A stretch of DNA of 64,000 nt from Rudaeicoccus suwonensis. GTDB lineage: Bacteria; Actinomycetota; Actinomycetes; Actinomycetales; Dermatophilaceae. Positions within the stretch are counted from its first letter, which is position 1. Each line of letters opens with the position of its first letter. The notes under the pieces were generated by a model. The model was not told where the DNA came from and ran no database searches. It saw only the letters and a list, made by a program, of their open reading frames with translations. Both the position numbers and the translations under genes were made by a program. Positions 13,069-23,469 of this stretch are shown here, one piece after another. Location of the stretch: the NCBI RefSeq assembly GCF_007829035.1, contig NZ_VIVQ01000001.1, positions 1,426,001 through 1,490,000 on the forward strand. Reading direction: 5' to 3'.

Positions 13069-13395
13069 GTGGCCCTACCGCAACTGACCCCCGAGCAACG
13101 GGCGGAGGCGCTGGCGAAGGCCGCTGCCGCCCGACGCGAGCGCGCTGAGGTCAAGAACCGCCTCAAGTACGCGCAGGGTTCGCTGCGATCGGTCATCGAC
13201 GAGGGCCGCGACAACGACGTCGTGGGAAAGATGAAGGTGTCGGCCCTGCTCGAAGCGATGCCGGGTATCGGACGGGTCCGCGCCCGCCAGATCATGGCCG
13301 AGATCGGCATCGCCGAGACGCGGCGCGTGCGAGGTCTCGGCGCCAACCAGGCGGCTGCGCTGCTGGAGCGTTTCGAGCAGGACAAGGACGCGTGA
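13069..13395 (+). CDS. mihF: Actinobacterial integration host factor
   Basis: This 108-residue basic helical nucleoid protein has a C-terminal helix-two-turn-helix ([18 protein letters not shown]) that bends DNA. It is unrelated in fold to proteobacterial IHF despite the name. GTG 13069 has AGGAGA 6 nt upstream and gives the conserved [11 protein letters not shown] start; a longer frame into the leader is rejected. The GTGA overlap with gmk repeats the mihF-gmk-rpoZ-coaBC-metK-priA order known in actinobacteria. Confidence 0.95.
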   Translation: MALPQLTPEQRAEALAKAAAARRERAEVKNRLKYAQGSLRSVIDEGRDNDVVGKMKVSALLEAMPGIGRVRARQIMAEIGIAETRRVRGLGANQAAALLERFEQDKDA

Positions 13396-13991
13396 GCGAG
13401 CAGCAGCAGGACGCATCCGGGCGCTGTGCACCTCTGGTCGTGCTGGCGGGTCCGACCGCCGTGGGCAAGGGCACGGTTTCGGCATACATCCGCGAGCACT
13501 ACCCCGAGGTGTGGCTGTCGGTGTCGATGACCACCCGGCATCCACGGCCCGGCGAGATCGACGGAAAGCACTACCACTTCGTCACCCAGCCGAAGTTCGA
13601 CGAACTCGTCCGCCAGGGGGAGTTCCTCGAGCACGCGGTGGTCCACGGGCGGGCGAGCTACGGCACACCGCGCGGACCGGTGCTCGCGGCAGCGCAGGAG
13701 GGCCGTCTGCCGCTGCTGGAGATCGATCTGCAGGGTGCCCGTCAGGTCCGCGAACGTATGCCGGATGCCTACTTCGTCTTCCTGGCGCCGCCCAGCTGGG
13801 ACGAACTCGTGCGACGCCTGGTCGGCCGCGGCACCGAGAGCGAGGCCGAACGCGAGACCAGACTGGCCACCGCACGCCGCGAACTCGCGGCCAAGTCGGA
13901 GTTCGATCACACCATCGTCAACGACGACGTGCAGCGCGCTGCGCAGGAACTCGTACACTTGATGCAGCAACACGTGTGCGTCAAGCGCTGA
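13392..13991 (+). CDS. gmk: Guanylate kinase
   Basis: This 199-residue enzyme phosphorylates GMP to GDP. P-loop GPTAVGKGT near residues 20-28, the GMP-binding [21 protein letters not shown] block and [13 protein letters not shown] are all present. The first ~14 residues are a non-conserved lead. GTG start overlaps the mihF TGA. Confidence 0.95.
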   Translation: MSEQQQDASGRCAPLVVLAGPTAVGKGTVSAYIREHYPEVWLSVSMTTRHPRPGEIDGKHYHFVTQPKFDELVRQGEFLEHAVVHGRASYGTPRGPVLAAAQEGRLPLLEIDLQGARQVRERMPDAYFVFLAPPSWDELVRRLVGRGTESEAERETRLATARRELAAKSEFDHTIVNDDVQRAAQELVHLMQQHVCVKR

Positions 13992-14023
13992 AACAACCAC
14001 CACCGACGAAACGAGAATTCTTC

Positions 14024-14287
14024 GTGTCTGGCACCAAGGCTGCCCCCGAGGGCATCACCAACCCGCCGATCGACGACCTGCTGCAGGTCGCCGACTCCAA
14101 GTACGCGCTGGTCATCTACGGCGCCAAGCGGGCCCGGCAGATCAACGCCTACTACTCGCAGCTGACCGAAGGCCTGCTGGAGTATGTCGGTCCACTGGTC
14201 GACAGCCAGGTCAACGACAAGCCGCTGTCGGTGGCATTGCGCGAGATCAACGAGGGTCTGCTGTCCATCGAGAAGGTCGAGGCCTGA
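14024..14287 (+). CDS. rpoZ: RNA polymerase omega subunit
   Basis: This 87-residue omega subunit helps assemble the beta' subunit. The [31 protein letters not shown] stretch is characteristic of actinobacterial omega. GTG 14024 gives the usual length; the longer open frame upstream is only a shadow inside gmk. It lies 32 nt after gmk and 29 nt before coaBC. Confidence 0.95.
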   Translation: MSGTKAAPEGITNPPIDDLLQVADSKYALVIYGAKRARQINAYYSQLTEGLLEYVGPLVDSQVNDKPLSVALREINEGLLSIEKVEA

Positions 14288-14316
14288 CACCCGCCTTCGC
14301 GGGTCGGACACTCCCG

Positions 14317-15537
14317 ATGCGGATCGTTCTGGGCGTCAGCGGCGGCATCGCGGCATACAAGGCGTGCTCGCTGTTGCGCCTGTTCACCGAGGCGGGTCAC
14401 GACGTCACCGTCGTACCCACGGCCGCGGCCCTGGAATTCGTCGGAGCCCCCACGTGGGCGGCACTGTCCGGCAAGCCGGTCTCGACGCAGGTGTGGACCT
14501 CCGTCGAGCAGGTGCCGCACGTGCGCCTGGGCCAGCAGGCCGATCTGGTGGTGGTCGCACCCGCGACCGCGGACCTGCTCGCGCGCGCCGCGCACGGTCT
14601 GGCCGACGATCTGCTCAGCAATGTGCTGCTGACGGCCCGCTGCCCAGTGGTGCTGGCGCCTGCGATGCACACCGAGATGTGGCAGCACCCGGCGACGACT
14701 GCCAACGTCGCGACCTTGCGCGCTCGCGGCGTGCACGTCATCGACCCCGCCTCGGGCCGGCTCACCGGAGCCGACAGCGGCCCCGGGCGGCTGCCTGAGC
14801 CCGAGGACATCGCTGCCTTCTGTGAGAGCGTCGTCGCAGGCGGAACTGCGGCCGAAGGAGCGCTCACCGGATTGCACGTGGTGGTGTCCGCAGGCGGCAC
14901 CCGTGAGCCGATCGATCCGGTGCGCTATCTGGGCAACCGGTCCAGCGGCAAGCAGGGTTACGCCCTGGCCCGTGTCGCGCGGGATCGTGGCGCTCAGGTC
15001 ACCTTGATCAGTGCCAACGTCTCGCTGCCCGCACCGTCCGGCGTCGAGGTCGTCGCTGTCGAGACCACCCGTGATCTGCAACAGGCGGTGATGGCCGCCG
15101 CGGCCGGTGCCGATGTCGTCGTCATGGCCGCAGCCCCCGCCGACTTCCGGCCGGCCAGCTATGCCGATCACAAGATCAAGAAGTCCGACAGCACACCGGG
15201 TCTGCACCTCGACCTGGTCGAGAACCCCGACATCGTCAGGGGTCTGGTCGCCGGGCGCGGCGAAAGTCGATCCCCCCTGATCGTGAGTTTCGCCGCCGAG
15301 ACCGGCGACGCGAGCGCCAGCGTGATGGATCACGCGCGCGCGAAGTTCGCCCGCAAGGGCAGTGATCTGCAGGTCGTCAACGAGGTCGGGCCGGGCCTGA
15401 CGTTTGGTCAGGACGACGCCGTCATCCGCATCCTGCGTCGTGACGGAGGCCCCGACGAACCCATCGGGCCTGCGGACAAGGTGACCTTGGCCGCGGCGGT
15501 GTGGGACGCCATACAGCACGAACTCACGTCCATCTAG
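14317..15537 (+). CDS. coaBC: Bifunctional phosphopantothenoylcysteine decarboxylase / phosphopantothenate-cysteine ligase
   Basis: This 406-residue coenzyme A enzyme has an N-terminal flavoprotein decarboxylase (Coa[19 protein letters not shown], then [10 protein letters not shown]) and a C-terminal ligase (Coa[27 protein letters not shown], then KKSD and FAAET). Both halves are intact, so it should convert 4'-phosphopantothenate to phosphopantetheine in two steps. It lies directly after rpoZ, a common actinobacterial order. Confidence 0.96.
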   Translation: MRIVLGVSGGIAAYKACSLLRLFTEAGHDVTVVPTAAALEFVGAPTWAALSGKPVSTQVWTSVEQVPHVRLGQQADLVVVAPATADLLARAAHGLADDLLSNVLLTARCPVVLAPAMHTEMWQHPATTANVATLRARGVHVIDPASGRLTGADSGPGRLPEPEDIAAFCESVVAGGTAAEGALTGLHVVVSAGGTREPIDPVRYLGNRSSGKQGYALARVARDRGAQVTLISANVSLPAPSGVEVVAVETTRDLQQAVMAAAAGADVVVMAAAPADFRPASYADHKIKKSDSTPGLHLDLVENPDIVRGLVAGRGESRSPLIVSFAAETGDASASVMDHARAKFARKGSDLQVVNEVGPGLTFGQDDAVIRILRRDGGPDEPIGPADKVTLAAAVWDAIQHELTSI

Positions 15538-15540
15538 AAT
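15535..15540 (+). promoter_or_regulatory. Probable -10 of metK
   Basis: TAGAAT, overlapping the coaBC stop codon, is a near-consensus -10. A weak CCGGG-CAAA-CCCGG hairpin follows in the leader. No SAM riboswitch was recognised. Confidence 0.4.
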
Positions 15541-15607
15541 CCGGGACGGCCGGGCAAACCCCGGTCTCCAGCCAGCAGCCGCTGCACACCGAAGGAGCAC
15601 GCTCACC

Positions 15608-16828
15608 GTGGCACGTCTTTTCACCTCCGAGTCCGTGACAGAAGGTCACCCGGACAAGATCTGCGATCAGATCAGCGATTCGATCCTGGACGCGATGCTT
15701 CGGGACGACCCGAAGTCGCGGGTCGCGGTCGAGACGATGGTCACCACCGGCTTGGTGCATGTCGCCGGTGAGGTCACCACCGACAGCTACGTGCCGATCG
15801 CCAAACTGGTGCGTCAGACCATCGTCGACGTGGGTTACGACTCGTCTCTCAAGGGCTTCGACGGCGAGTCGTGTGGCGTCTCGATCTCGATCGGTGAGCA
15901 GTCGCAGGACATTGCCCAGGGTGTCGACACCGCCCACGAGCACCGCGCCGAGGGCGGCACCGACCTGCGCGACAGCCAGGGTGCCGGTGACCAGGGCCTG
16001 ATGTTCGGCTACGCCTGCGACGACACCGCCGAGCTGATGCCGTTGCCGATCTTCCTGGCGCACCGCCTGTCCGAGCGGCTGACCAGCGTCCGCAAGAGCG
16101 GCCAGCTGGCCTACCTGCGGCCCGACGGCAAGACCCAGGTCACGATCGCCTACGAAGGCGACAAGGCCGTCAAGCTCGACACCGTCGTGCTGTCGACGCA
16201 GCATGCCGACAACATCTCGCTGGAGGCGATGCTCGAGCCCGACATCGTCACCCACGTCATCACACCCGTGCTCGAGGAACTCGCCGCGACCGGCAACCCC
16301 CTCGACACCTCCGACTACCGCCGGCTGATCAACCCGACCGGCAAGTTCGTCATCGGCGGCCCGATGGGCGACGCCGGCCTGACCGGTCGCAAGATCATCG
16401 TCGACACGTATGGCGGCATGGCTCGTCACGGCGGTGGCGCGTTCTCCGGCAAGGACCCGTCGAAGGTGGACCGCTCCGCGGCATACGCCACCCGCTGGGT
16501 TGCCAAGAACATCGTCGCCGCGGGTCTGGCCCGTCGCTGCGAGGTGCAGGTTGCCTACGCGATCGGCAAGGCCCAGCCGGTCGGGTTGTATGTCGAGACC
16601 TTCGGCACCGAGACGGTGCCCCTGGACAAGATCCAGGACGCGATCAGTGCGGTCTTCGACCTGCGCCCGGCGGCCATTGTCGAGGAACTCGACCTGCTGC
16701 GTCCGATCTACAAGCCCACCGCGGCCTACGGTCACTTCGGCCGTACCCGCGCGGAGGGCGTCGAGAACGCCTTCACCTGGGAGCGCACCGACAAGGTCGA
16801 GGCACTGCAGAAGGCCGTGCGCGGCTGA
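15608..16828 (+). CDS. metK: S-adenosylmethionine synthetase
   Basis: This 406-residue enzyme makes SAM from methionine and [25 protein letters not shown] at the N-terminus, [13 protein letters not shown] near the middle and [19 protein letters not shown] are the methionine, ATP and metal-binding signatures. GTG start with GAAGGAG 9 nt upstream. It stands alone in its transcript, with a promoter in the coaBC end and a hairpin downstream. Confidence 0.98.
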   Translation: MARLFTSESVTEGHPDKICDQISDSILDAMLRDDPKSRVAVETMVTTGLVHVAGEVTTDSYVPIAKLVRQTIVDVGYDSSLKGFDGESCGVSISIGEQSQDIAQGVDTAHEHRAEGGTDLRDSQGAGDQGLMFGYACDDTAELMPLPIFLAHRLSERLTSVRKSGQLAYLRPDGKTQVTIAYEGDKAVKLDTVVLSTQHADNISLEAMLEPDIVTHVITPVLEELAATGNPLDTSDYRRLINPTGKFVIGGPMGDAGLTGRKIIVDTYGGMARHGGGAFSGKDPSKVDRSAAYATRWVAKNIVAAGLARRCEVQVAYAIGKAQPVGLYVETFGTETVPLDKIQDAISAVFDLRPAAIVEELDLLRPIYKPTAAYGHFGRTRAEGVENAFTWERTDKVEALQKAVRG

Positions 16829-16852
16829 CGCGGTCTTGCCGCACATCGACGC

Positions 16853-16890
16853 GATGGCGGGGACGTCCCAGACGGGCTGTCCCCGCCATC
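16853..16890 (+). terminator. Hairpin between metK and priA
   Basis: Perfect 12-bp arms GATGGCGGGGAC (16853-16864) and GTCCCCGCCATC (16879-16890) with a 14-nt loop. There is no U-run, as is common for actinobacterial terminators. It ends 3 nt before the priA -10. Confidence 0.55.
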
Positions 16891-16893
16891 GCC

Positions 16894-16899
16894 TACGTT
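16894..16899 (+). promoter_or_regulatory. -10 hexamer of priA, leaderless type
   Basis: TACGTT followed by 7 nt and then GTG 16907. It decides the priA start in favour of that GTG over the TTG at 16898, which lies inside the hexamer region. Confidence 0.5.
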
Positions 16900-16906
16900 G
16901 GCAGCC

Positions 16907-18982
16907 GTGACCCAGGAACTGCCGCACTCGGCCAACGCCGAGCAACTGCAGTTGTTGCACACCGCGGTCAGCCGTCCTGCGCCGGCCACGCCATCCGGTC
17001 CGCCACCTGGGCCCGCGCAGCCGGTCGCCAGGGTCGTGCTCGATGTCGGGCTGGCGCACCTGGACCGGCCGTTCGAGTATTCGGTGCCGCACGAGCTCGA
17101 CGAGACCGCCCAGCCGGGTGTCCGGGTCAAGGTGCGCTTCGCGGGCAAGGACGTCAGCGGGTATGTCGTTGCTCGCGTCGACGAGGCCGAGCACGCCGGA
17201 AAACTCACGCCGTTACGCCGGGTGGTCAGCCCGGAGCCGGTCCTGACACCGGCGGTGCTGACCGCGGCGCGGCAGGTCGCAGATCACTACGCGGGCGTGT
17301 TGTCCGATGTGCTGCGGTTGGCCGTCCCCCCACGTCATGCCGCCGCCGAGCGTGCGCTGGATGCGCACACCGGACCGGAGTGGCAGCCGCCGGAGCCGAC
17401 CGTAAATGGCGCCTGGCAACGGTATTCAGCCGGACCGGCCTTCCTCGCCAGACTCGCGGCGGGTGGTGGTCCGGCCGCCTCCTGGGTCGCTGCGCCGACC
17501 ACCGACCCTGCCGTGGACTGGCCGGCGGCACTGGCGCAGGCGGCCGCCTCGACGCTGAGCGCTGGGCGCGGCGTCCTGATCGTCGTGCCGGATCATCGCG
17601 ATCTGGATCGGGTCGAAGCCGCGCTGCGCGAGCACCTCGGGCCGGACCAGCACGTCCGCCTCACCGCGGAGCAGGGTCCGCAGGCGCGCTACACCGCGTG
17701 GTTGAAGGTGCTGCGCGGACACGTCCGCTGCGTGGTGGGCACCCGAGCGGCCGCCTGGGCTCCGGTGCGCGATCTGGGCCTGGTCGCCTGGTGGGATGAC
17801 GGCGACGACCTGCACTGCGAACCTCGATCGCCATACCCGCACGTGCGCGAGGTCTTGCGATGCCGAGCCAGGATCGAGTCGGCCGCGCTGCTGGTGGGCG
17901 GTTTCGCCCGGACAGTGACGGTGCAGCAGTGGGTCGACGGCGGGTGGGTCCAGACGGTGCAGCGTGCGGTGCGACGTGGCGAGGTCCCACAGGTCCTCGT
18001 CACCGGTGACGAGGTCGACGTCGAACGCTTCGGTGCCGCCGCGCACGCCCACCTCCCGCCGGCGGCGTGGACCGCCGCTCACGAAGCATTGCGCTCCGGC
18101 CCGGTGCTGGTGCAGGTGCCCCGTCGCGGCTATCTGCCGACGTTGCGATGCGGCACCTGCCGGGCACCGGCCCGTTGCGGTGAGTGTCACGGTCCGCTGG
18201 GCTTGAGCGCGCCGCAGGCACCTCCCGTATGCCGGTGGTGCGGCCGGGCAGCGGCGCGGTGGACGTGCGACGAATGCGGTCAGACGCGCCTGCGGGCGTC
18301 GGTCGTCGGTGCACGCCGCACGGCGGAAGAACTCGGCAGGGCCTTTCCGGGTGTGCCGGTGGTGCGTTCGGGGGCCGGCGAGATCGTCGCGAGTGTCGAC
18401 GCGTCACCGGCCCTGGTGATCGCGACCCCGGGCGCCGAACCCGTTGCTTCGCAAGGCTATTGCGCGACCTTGCTGCTCGACGCATGGGCGCTGCTGGATC
18501 GGCCCTCGCTCGACGCGGGGGAGGAGGCTGTGCGCCGCTGGCTCGCGGGTGCCGCGCTCACCCGTGATGCCGACGCCGGCGGACGGGTCGTGCTCTGCGG
18601 CGTCGCACCCGGGGCGCCGCAACCCGCCGTGCAGGCGCTGGTGCGGTGGTCGCCGGTCTGGTTTGCCGAGCGCGAGTCGCGCGAACGAGTCGAGTTGCGT
18701 CTGCCCCCAGCCGAATTCGTGGCCGTCGTGGGCGGCACCATCGGTGATGTGACCGCCTTTGCCGATGCGGTCGACCTCGATCTGGCCGACGACGGACCGG
18801 TGGAGCGACTGGGCCCGCTGCAGGGGGACACGACCGACACCGCGCGACTGCTGCTGCGGGCCCCCCTGCGGCAGGGGTCGCGGCTGGCCAGGGCGATCGC
18901 GGTGGCACGCGCCGGGCGTAGTGCACGCAAACTGCCCGGAACCCTCAGCGTCCGGGTCGACCCGAGCGGTGCGCTGCTGTGA
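16907..18982 (+). CDS. priA: Primosomal protein N' (PriA), helicase-deficient actinobacterial type
   Basis: This 691-residue homologue of replication-restart PriA has the N-terminal DNA-binding domain (VARVVLDVGLAHLDRPFEYSVP) and the paired Cys zinc-binding region (CGTCRAPARCGECHGPL, then CRWCGRAAARWTCDECG) near residues 415-460. I see no Walker A GxGKT/S or DEAH box where a helicase core should be. Actinobacterial PriA proteins are known to lack detectable helicase motifs, so a role in loading or structure rather than unwinding is inferred. Confidence 0.9.
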   Translation: MTQELPHSANAEQLQLLHTAVSRPAPATPSGPPPGPAQPVARVVLDVGLAHLDRPFEYSVPHELDETAQPGVRVKVRFAGKDVSGYVVARVDEAEHAGKLTPLRRVVSPEPVLTPAVLTAARQVADHYAGVLSDVLRLAVPPRHAAAERALDAHTGPEWQPPEPTVNGAWQRYSAGPAFLARLAAGGGPAASWVAAPTTDPAVDWPAALAQAAASTLSAGRGVLIVVPDHRDLDRVEAALREHLGPDQHVRLTAEQGPQARYTAWLKVLRGHVRCVVGTRAAAWAPVRDLGLVAWWDDGDDLHCEPRSPYPHVREVLRCRARIESAALLVGGFARTVTVQQWVDGGWVQTVQRAVRRGEVPQVLVTGDEVDVERFGAAAHAHLPPAAWTAAHEALRSGPVLVQVPRRGYLPTLRCGTCRAPARCGECHGPLGLSAPQAPPVCRWCGRAAARWTCDECGQTRLRASVVGARRTAEELGRAFPGVPVVRSGAGEIVASVDASPALVIATPGAEPVASQGYCATLLLDAWALLDRPSLDAGEEAVRRWLAGAALTRDADAGGRVVLCGVAPGAPQPAVQALVRWSPVWFAERESRERVELRLPPAEFVAVVGGTIGDVTAFADAVDLDLADDGPVERLGPLQGDTTDTARLLLRAPLRQGSRLARAIAVARAGRSARKLPGTLSVRVDPSGALL

Positions 18983-18990
18983 GCGCTGGA

Positions 18991-18996
18991 TACTGT
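18991..18996 (+). promoter_or_regulatory. -10 hexamer of the HAD gene, leaderless type
   Basis: TACTGT, then 7 nt, then GTG 19004. No ribosome-binding site precedes the gene. Confidence 0.5.
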
Positions 18997-19003
18997 CCTG
19001 TCC

Positions 19004-19726
19004 GTGAATCCGCTGTCATCCGACGCGACCGCACCGGCCTCGTCGTCCCCTCATCCGGCCACTGACGAATCGCCGTCGGGCGCGGATTCAGACGACTTCG
19101 CACCGGCTCCGGTCGACGCGGTGGTCTTCGATCTGGGCAATGTGCTCATCGCATGGGATCCGTTGCCGGCCATCGCAGCCGGCGTCGGCATGCAGCGCGC
19201 CGAGGCGTTTCTCGCCGACTTCGACTTCGCCGGCTGGAATCTCGCGCAGGATTCGGGGCGCACCTTTGCCGACGGTGAAGCCGCGGCAATCGCGACCCAC
19301 CCGCATTACGAGGCCGAGATTCGTTCTTATCGAACGCATTTCGAGGCCTCGTTGCGTGGCCAGATCGACGGGACCGTGGCTCTGCTGCACGAACTCAAGG
19401 CAGCCGACGTGCCGCTGTTCGCCTTGACCAACTGGGCAGAAGAGACCTTCCCGGTGGCACTGGACCGCTTCGACTTCCTGGAGGCCTTCGAGGACATCAT
19501 CGTGTCCGGTGAGGAGGGTGTCGCCAAGCCGGACCCGGAGATCTTCGAGGTGCTGGAGGAGCGCATCCGTCACATCGGCGGCCTCGACGACTGCATCTTC
19601 ATCGACGACAACCTCGCCAATGTGCACGCGGCAACGATGGCCGGGCTCGACGCGATCGCCTTCACCACACCCGATGAGTTGCGCGCGGACCTGCTGGTGC
19701 GTGGACTCCCGGTTGCTGCGAATTGA
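19004..19726 (+). CDS. HAD-superfamily hydrolase (subfamily IA-like)
   Basis: This 240-residue protein has HAD motif I in AVVFDLGNVLIAWDP (about residues 40-54), motif II Thr in FALTNWAEETFP, motif III Lys in VAKPDPEIFEVL and motif IV in FIDDNLANV. These predict a Mg-dependent phosphatase or dehalogenase with a small cap; the substrate cannot be told from sequence. The first ~38 residues are Ser, Pro and Ala rich and probably disordered, so a later start is possible, but the -10 spacing favours GTG 19004. It precedes def by 10 bp. Confidence 0.85.
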   Translation: MNPLSSDATAPASSSPHPATDESPSGADSDDFAPAPVDAVVFDLGNVLIAWDPLPAIAAGVGMQRAEAFLADFDFAGWNLAQDSGRTFADGEAAAIATHPHYEAEIRSYRTHFEASLRGQIDGTVALLHELKAADVPLFALTNWAEETFPVALDRFDFLEAFEDIIVSGEEGVAKPDPEIFEVLEERIRHIGGLDDCIFIDDNLANVHAATMAGLDAIAFTTPDELRADLLVRGLPVAAN

Positions 19727-19736
19727 GGAACACGCC

Positions 19737-20282
19737 ATGTCAGTGACCCCGATCCGGCTGTTCGGCGACCCGGTGCTGCGCACCCCGGCTGCAGAGGTGA
19801 CCGTCTTCGACCGTGAGCTGCGCTCGCTGGTGAAGGACCTCACCGACACGATGATGCACGCGCCCGGGGCCGGCCTCGCCGCCCCGCAGCTCGGTGTGGG
19901 CCTGCGCGTGTTCACGTATTACGTCGACGGGCAACTCGGCCACCTGGTGAACCCGCAACTCACGCTCTCCGACGAGCAGCAGGTCGGCGACGAGGGTTGT
20001 CTGTCGATCCCGGACATCGTCGTGCCCACCCCGCGCGCCTTGCGTGCGGTCGCCCGCGGGTGCGACATGTATGGCGAGCCGCTCGTCGTCGAAGGCACCG
20101 AGTTGCTCGCGCGCTGCATCCAGCACGAGACCGACCATCTGGACGGCATCCTGTTCATCGACCGGCTGGATCGGGAGCAGCGCAAGCTGGCCCTCAAGAT
20201 GATCCGCGACGCCGAATGGGCCGGTCTGCCCGGCCCCATCGTGCGCGACAGTCCCCATGCCAACCCGACCTGGCAAGGTTGA
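19737..20282 (+). CDS. def: Peptide deformylase
   Basis: This 181-residue metallo-enzyme removes the formyl group from nascent proteins. The three family motifs are intact: GAGLAAPQLG, EGCLSIP and QHETDHLDG, which supply the Cys and two His metal ligands and the catalytic Glu. GAGGA lies 7 nt before ATG 19737. A longer frame inside the HAD gene is a shadow. It is 4 nt from fmt, the enzyme that adds the formyl group, a typical pairing. Confidence 0.96.
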   Translation: MSVTPIRLFGDPVLRTPAAEVTVFDRELRSLVKDLTDTMMHAPGAGLAAPQLGVGLRVFTYYVDGQLGHLVNPQLTLSDEQQVGDEGCLSIPDIVVPTPRALRAVARGCDMYGEPLVVEGTELLARCIQHETDHLDGILFIDRLDREQRKLALKMIRDAEWAGLPGPIVRDSPHANPTWQG

Positions 20283-20286
20283 GCAG

Positions 20287-21228
20287 ATGCGCATCGTCTT
20301 TGCCGGCACTCCTGCTGCGGCTGTCCCGTCGCTGCGGGCCTTCGCCGACTCCGGGCACGACCTGGTAGCGGTGGTCACCCGACCCGACGCGCGCGCCGGC
20401 CGCGGTCGCACCCTGCAACCCTCACCGGTCAAGGTGCTCGCCGGGGAGCTCGGGGTGCCGGTGCTGACACCGGCTTCGGCGAAGGACTCCGACTTCCACG
20501 ACCAGTTGCGCGAACTTGCTCCGGATGTCTGCCCGGTCGTCGCCTACGGATCACTGATCCCACGCGCGGCGCTCGACATACCGACCATGGGCTGGGTGAA
20601 CCTGCACTTCTCGCTGTTGCCGGCGTGGCGCGGCGCCGCACCGGTGCAGCACGCCGTGATCCACGGCGACGAGGTGACCGGTGCGACGACCTTCCTGCTC
20701 GACGAGGGCATGGACACCGGGGCAGTGCTCGGCACCATGACCGAGGCGATCCGTCCCCGCGACACCAGCGGCGAGTTGCTGACCCGGCTGGCGCAGGCGG
20801 GTGCGGGACTGTTGCTGGCATCGGTCGACGGACTCGCCGACGGTTCGATCACGCCGGTCGCCCAGCCGCCCGAGAACGTCTCGACGGCTCCGAAGATCAC
20901 CACAGCCGACGCCGAAATCAACTGGCACCACCCGGCATTCGCAGTCGATCGGCAGATCCGCGGGTGCACACCGGCACCTGGTGCATGGACCACATTTCGC
21001 GGCGAGCGGTTACGTGTCGGGCCACCGGCAGCGGCAACACCTTCCGCCGAATTCGCCGACGTCCACTTGGCACCGGGTGAGTTGCACGTCGCCAAGAAGG
21101 TCGTCCTCGTCGGCACCGGCAGCACTGCGTTGCCGTTGGGCGAGGTGCAGGCACACGGCAAGAAACTCATGCAGGCGGCAGACTGGGCCCGCGGCAGCCG
21201 GATCGACACGAAGGAACGCCTCGGATGA
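20287..21228 (+). CDS. fmt: Methionyl-tRNA formyltransferase
   Basis: This 313-residue enzyme formylates initiator Met-tRNA with 10-formyl-THF. The N-terminal MRIVFAGTPAAAVPSL and the catalytic region LHFSLLPAWRGAAPVQHAV are plain, followed by the C-terminal tRNA-binding barrel. ATG 20287 gives the conserved start; an in-frame start 30 nt earlier lies inside def. It overlaps rsmB by 4 nt. Confidence 0.96.
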   Translation: MRIVFAGTPAAAVPSLRAFADSGHDLVAVVTRPDARAGRGRTLQPSPVKVLAGELGVPVLTPASAKDSDFHDQLRELAPDVCPVVAYGSLIPRAALDIPTMGWVNLHFSLLPAWRGAAPVQHAVIHGDEVTGATTFLLDEGMDTGAVLGTMTEAIRPRDTSGELLTRLAQAGAGLLLASVDGLADGSITPVAQPPENVSTAPKITTADAEINWHHPAFAVDRQIRGCTPAPGAWTTFRGERLRVGPPAAATPSAEFADVHLAPGELHVAKKVVLVGTGSTALPLGEVQAHGKKLMQAADWARGSRIDTKERLG

Positions 21229-22760
21229 GCAGCAGCGAGGATCGACCCCGCAGGGACGACGACTCCCGATACCGCGACGCCAAGGGGCGTCAGCGACCCG
21301 AGGTGCGTCGCACGGGCGGCCGTGACCGCACGGCGCTCAGACCGGCGGACCGTCGCCGGGGCGGCGACCCGGCACGCAAGACCGCCTGGGAGGTCTCACG
21401 TCGGGTGGCCGAGGGCGCATATGCCAACCTCGAGTTGCCGAAAGCGTTGCGCCACAACGGTGTCGACGGTCGTGACGCTGCCTTCGCCACCGAACTGACC
21501 TACGGCGCGATCCGGATGCGCGGGCTGTATGACGCCGTCATCGAGTTCGCCGCCGGCCGGCCCGCCAGTCAGATCGACCCTCCCGTGCTCGACACCCTCC
21601 GCCTGGGCGCACACCAGATCCTCGGGATGCGGGTGCCACCCCACGCTGCGGCCTCCGAGACGGTCGCGCTCGCCCGTGAGGTCAACGGCACCGGGGCCTC
21701 CGGCTTCGTCAACGCCGTCCTGCGCCGGATCACCGAGCGCACCAGGGCGGAGTGGATCGCCGAGGTCACCGGCGGACGCGACCACCTCGACGCCCTCGCG
21801 GTCGAGCACTCGCACCCGTTGTGGATCGTCCGCGCGCTGCGCGGCTCGCTGCTGGCCGGCGGCGCCGCCGATGACGAGCACCTCGACGCTGCGCTCATCG
21901 CCCTGCTCGCGGCGGACAACGCACCGCCGAAGGTGTCGCTGGTCGCCCGCCCCGGCCTCGCGAGCGTCGCCGAGCTCGTCGACGCCGGCGCCGAGGCGTC
22001 CAAACTGTCGCCGGTCGGCGCCACGCTCGGCCATGGCGATCCGGCCGACATCCCGGCCATCCGGCAGACCCGCGCGGCCGTGCAGGACGAAGGCTCGCAG
22101 TTGCTGGCACTGGCGTTCGCGGCAGCGGACGGATCCGGTGCCGGTCACGAGGAGTGGCTGGACCTGTGTGCCGGTCCGGGCGGGAAGGCCGCCCTGCTGG
22201 CGACGCTGGCTGCCGGACAGGACGCCGTGCTCTTCGCCAACGAGGTCAGCGAGCACCGCACCGAACTCGTCCGGCGCACGATGGCCGCGGCTATCGATGC
22301 CGGCATCGAGGTCATGGTCGGCACGGGTGATGGTCGGGAGCTCGGTTCGGAGGAGCCGGACACCTACGACCGGGTGCTCGTCGACGCTCCGTGCACCGGG
22401 CTGGGTGCGCTGCGGCGCCGGCCGGAGGCGCGCTGGCGGCGCAACCCCGGCGACATACCGACTCTCACCGCGCTGCAGACCGAGCTGCTCAACTCGGCGC
22501 TCGACGCCGCCAAGCCTGGCGGCCTCGTCGGTTACGCCACCTGCAGCCCGCACGTGGCCGAGACCACCGAGGTCGTGCGCGCGGTGCTCGAACGCCGCGA
22601 CGACGTTCAGGCCGAGGACGCGCGAGGGTTGTTCCGCGACGCCGCGGGCCAGCAGGTGACCGATCTCGGTGACGGCCCGACGGTGCAGCTGTGGCCGCAT
22701 GTGCACGGCACCGACGCGATGTTCTTCGCGTTGTTGCGCAAGGCGGGCGGCGACCGATGA
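21225..22760 (+). CDS. rsmB: 16S rRNA m5C967-type methyltransferase
   Basis: This 511-residue protein has an Arg-rich, likely disordered N-terminus (~45 residues), a NusB-like RNA-binding domain ([20 protein letters not shown] onward) and a SAM-dependent methyltransferase domain with [17 protein letters not shown]. It shows the paired catalytic Cys motifs [19 protein letters not shown] and [11 protein letters not shown]. It should make m5C in 16S rRNA. Part of def-fmt-rsmB-rpe, all overlapping or nearly so. Confidence 0.93.
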   Translation: MSSSEDRPRRDDDSRYRDAKGRQRPEVRRTGGRDRTALRPADRRRGGDPARKTAWEVSRRVAEGAYANLELPKALRHNGVDGRDAAFATELTYGAIRMRGLYDAVIEFAAGRPASQIDPPVLDTLRLGAHQILGMRVPPHAAASETVALAREVNGTGASGFVNAVLRRITERTRAEWIAEVTGGRDHLDALAVEHSHPLWIVRALRGSLLAGGAADDEHLDAALIALLAADNAPPKVSLVARPGLASVAELVDAGAEASKLSPVGATLGHGDPADIPAIRQTRAAVQDEGSQLLALAFAAADGSGAGHEEWLDLCAGPGGKAALLATLAAGQDAVLFANEVSEHRTELVRRTMAAAIDAGIEVMVGTGDGRELGSEEPDTYDRVLVDAPCTGLGALRRRPEARWRRNPGDIPTLTALQTELLNSALDAAKPGGLVGYATCSPHVAETTEVVRAVLERRDDVQAEDARGLFRDAAGQQVTDLGDGPTVQLWPHVHGTDAMFFALLRKAGGDR

Positions 22761-23443
22761 CCGGCGCGCCCGAGAACGGCATACAGATCGCACCGAGCAT
22801 CCTGTCCGCCGACTTCGCCAACCTGGAGTCCGAGCTGCGCCGGATCGCAGGCGCCGACTGGGCGCACGTCGATGTGATGGATGCGCACTTCGTGCCCAAT
22901 CTGACCATCGGCGTGCCGGTGGTCGAGGCGCTGGCGAAGGTCAGCCCGATCCCGCTGGACTGCCACCTGATGATCGAGGACCCCGATCGCTGGGCTGTGC
23001 AGTATGCCGAGGCCGGTGCCGCCAGCGTGACCTTCCACGTCGAGGCCGCGCGCGACCCACGTGCCATCGCGGCCGATCTGCACGCGCACGGGGCGCGAGC
23101 GAGCATGGCGCTCAAGCCGGGCACCGCCTTTGGTCCCTACGAAGAGTTGCTCGACCATCTCGACCAGGTGCTGGTCATGACGGTCGAGCCGGGATTCGGC
23201 GGGCAGTCCTTCATGACCGACCAGTTGCCGAAGGTTCGCCAGGTGCGGGAAGCGGTCGCGCGACGCGGCGGCAGCATCTGGGTGCAGGTCGACGGCGGGG
23301 TCTCCGCGGACACCATCGAGCAGTGCGCCGACGCCGGTGCGGACGTCTTTGTCGCCGGCTCCGCCGTGTATGGCGCGGACGATGCCGCCGCGGCCATCGA
23401 CGAACTGCGCGCCTTGGCGCAGTCGTGCGTCGGTCACGGCTGA
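22757..23443 (+). CDS. rpe: Ribulose-phosphate 3-epimerase
   Basis: This 228-residue TIM-barrel enzyme interconverts ribulose 5-phosphate and xylulose 5-phosphate. [51 protein letters not shown] and VDGGVS give the metal and phosphate sites. ATG 22757 overlaps the rsmB stop; the frame extending upstream is a shadow. It ends just before the rib riboswitch. Confidence 0.96.
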   Translation: MTGAPENGIQIAPSILSADFANLESELRRIAGADWAHVDVMDAHFVPNLTIGVPVVEALAKVSPIPLDCHLMIEDPDRWAVQYAEAGAASVTFHVEAARDPRAIAADLHAHGARASMALKPGTAFGPYEELLDHLDQVLVMTVEPGFGGQSFMTDQLPKVRQVREAVARRGGSIWVQVDGGVSADTIEQCADAGADVFVAGSAVYGADDAAAAIDELRALAQSCVGHG

Positions 23444-23456
23444 GGAATCTGCGTGG

Positions 23457-23462
23457 CATACT
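23457..23462 (+). promoter_or_regulatory. Probable -10 for the rib operon
   Basis: CATACT ends 7 nt before the first base of the riboswitch, so transcription would begin at the aptamer. No good -35 is visible. Confidence 0.4.
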
Positions 23463-23469
23463 TGGCGGT

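Noticed and set aside
15538-15607. SAM riboswitch before metK
   Set aside because: The 70-nt leader has only a short CCGGG hairpin and none of the conserved SAM-aptamer cores.
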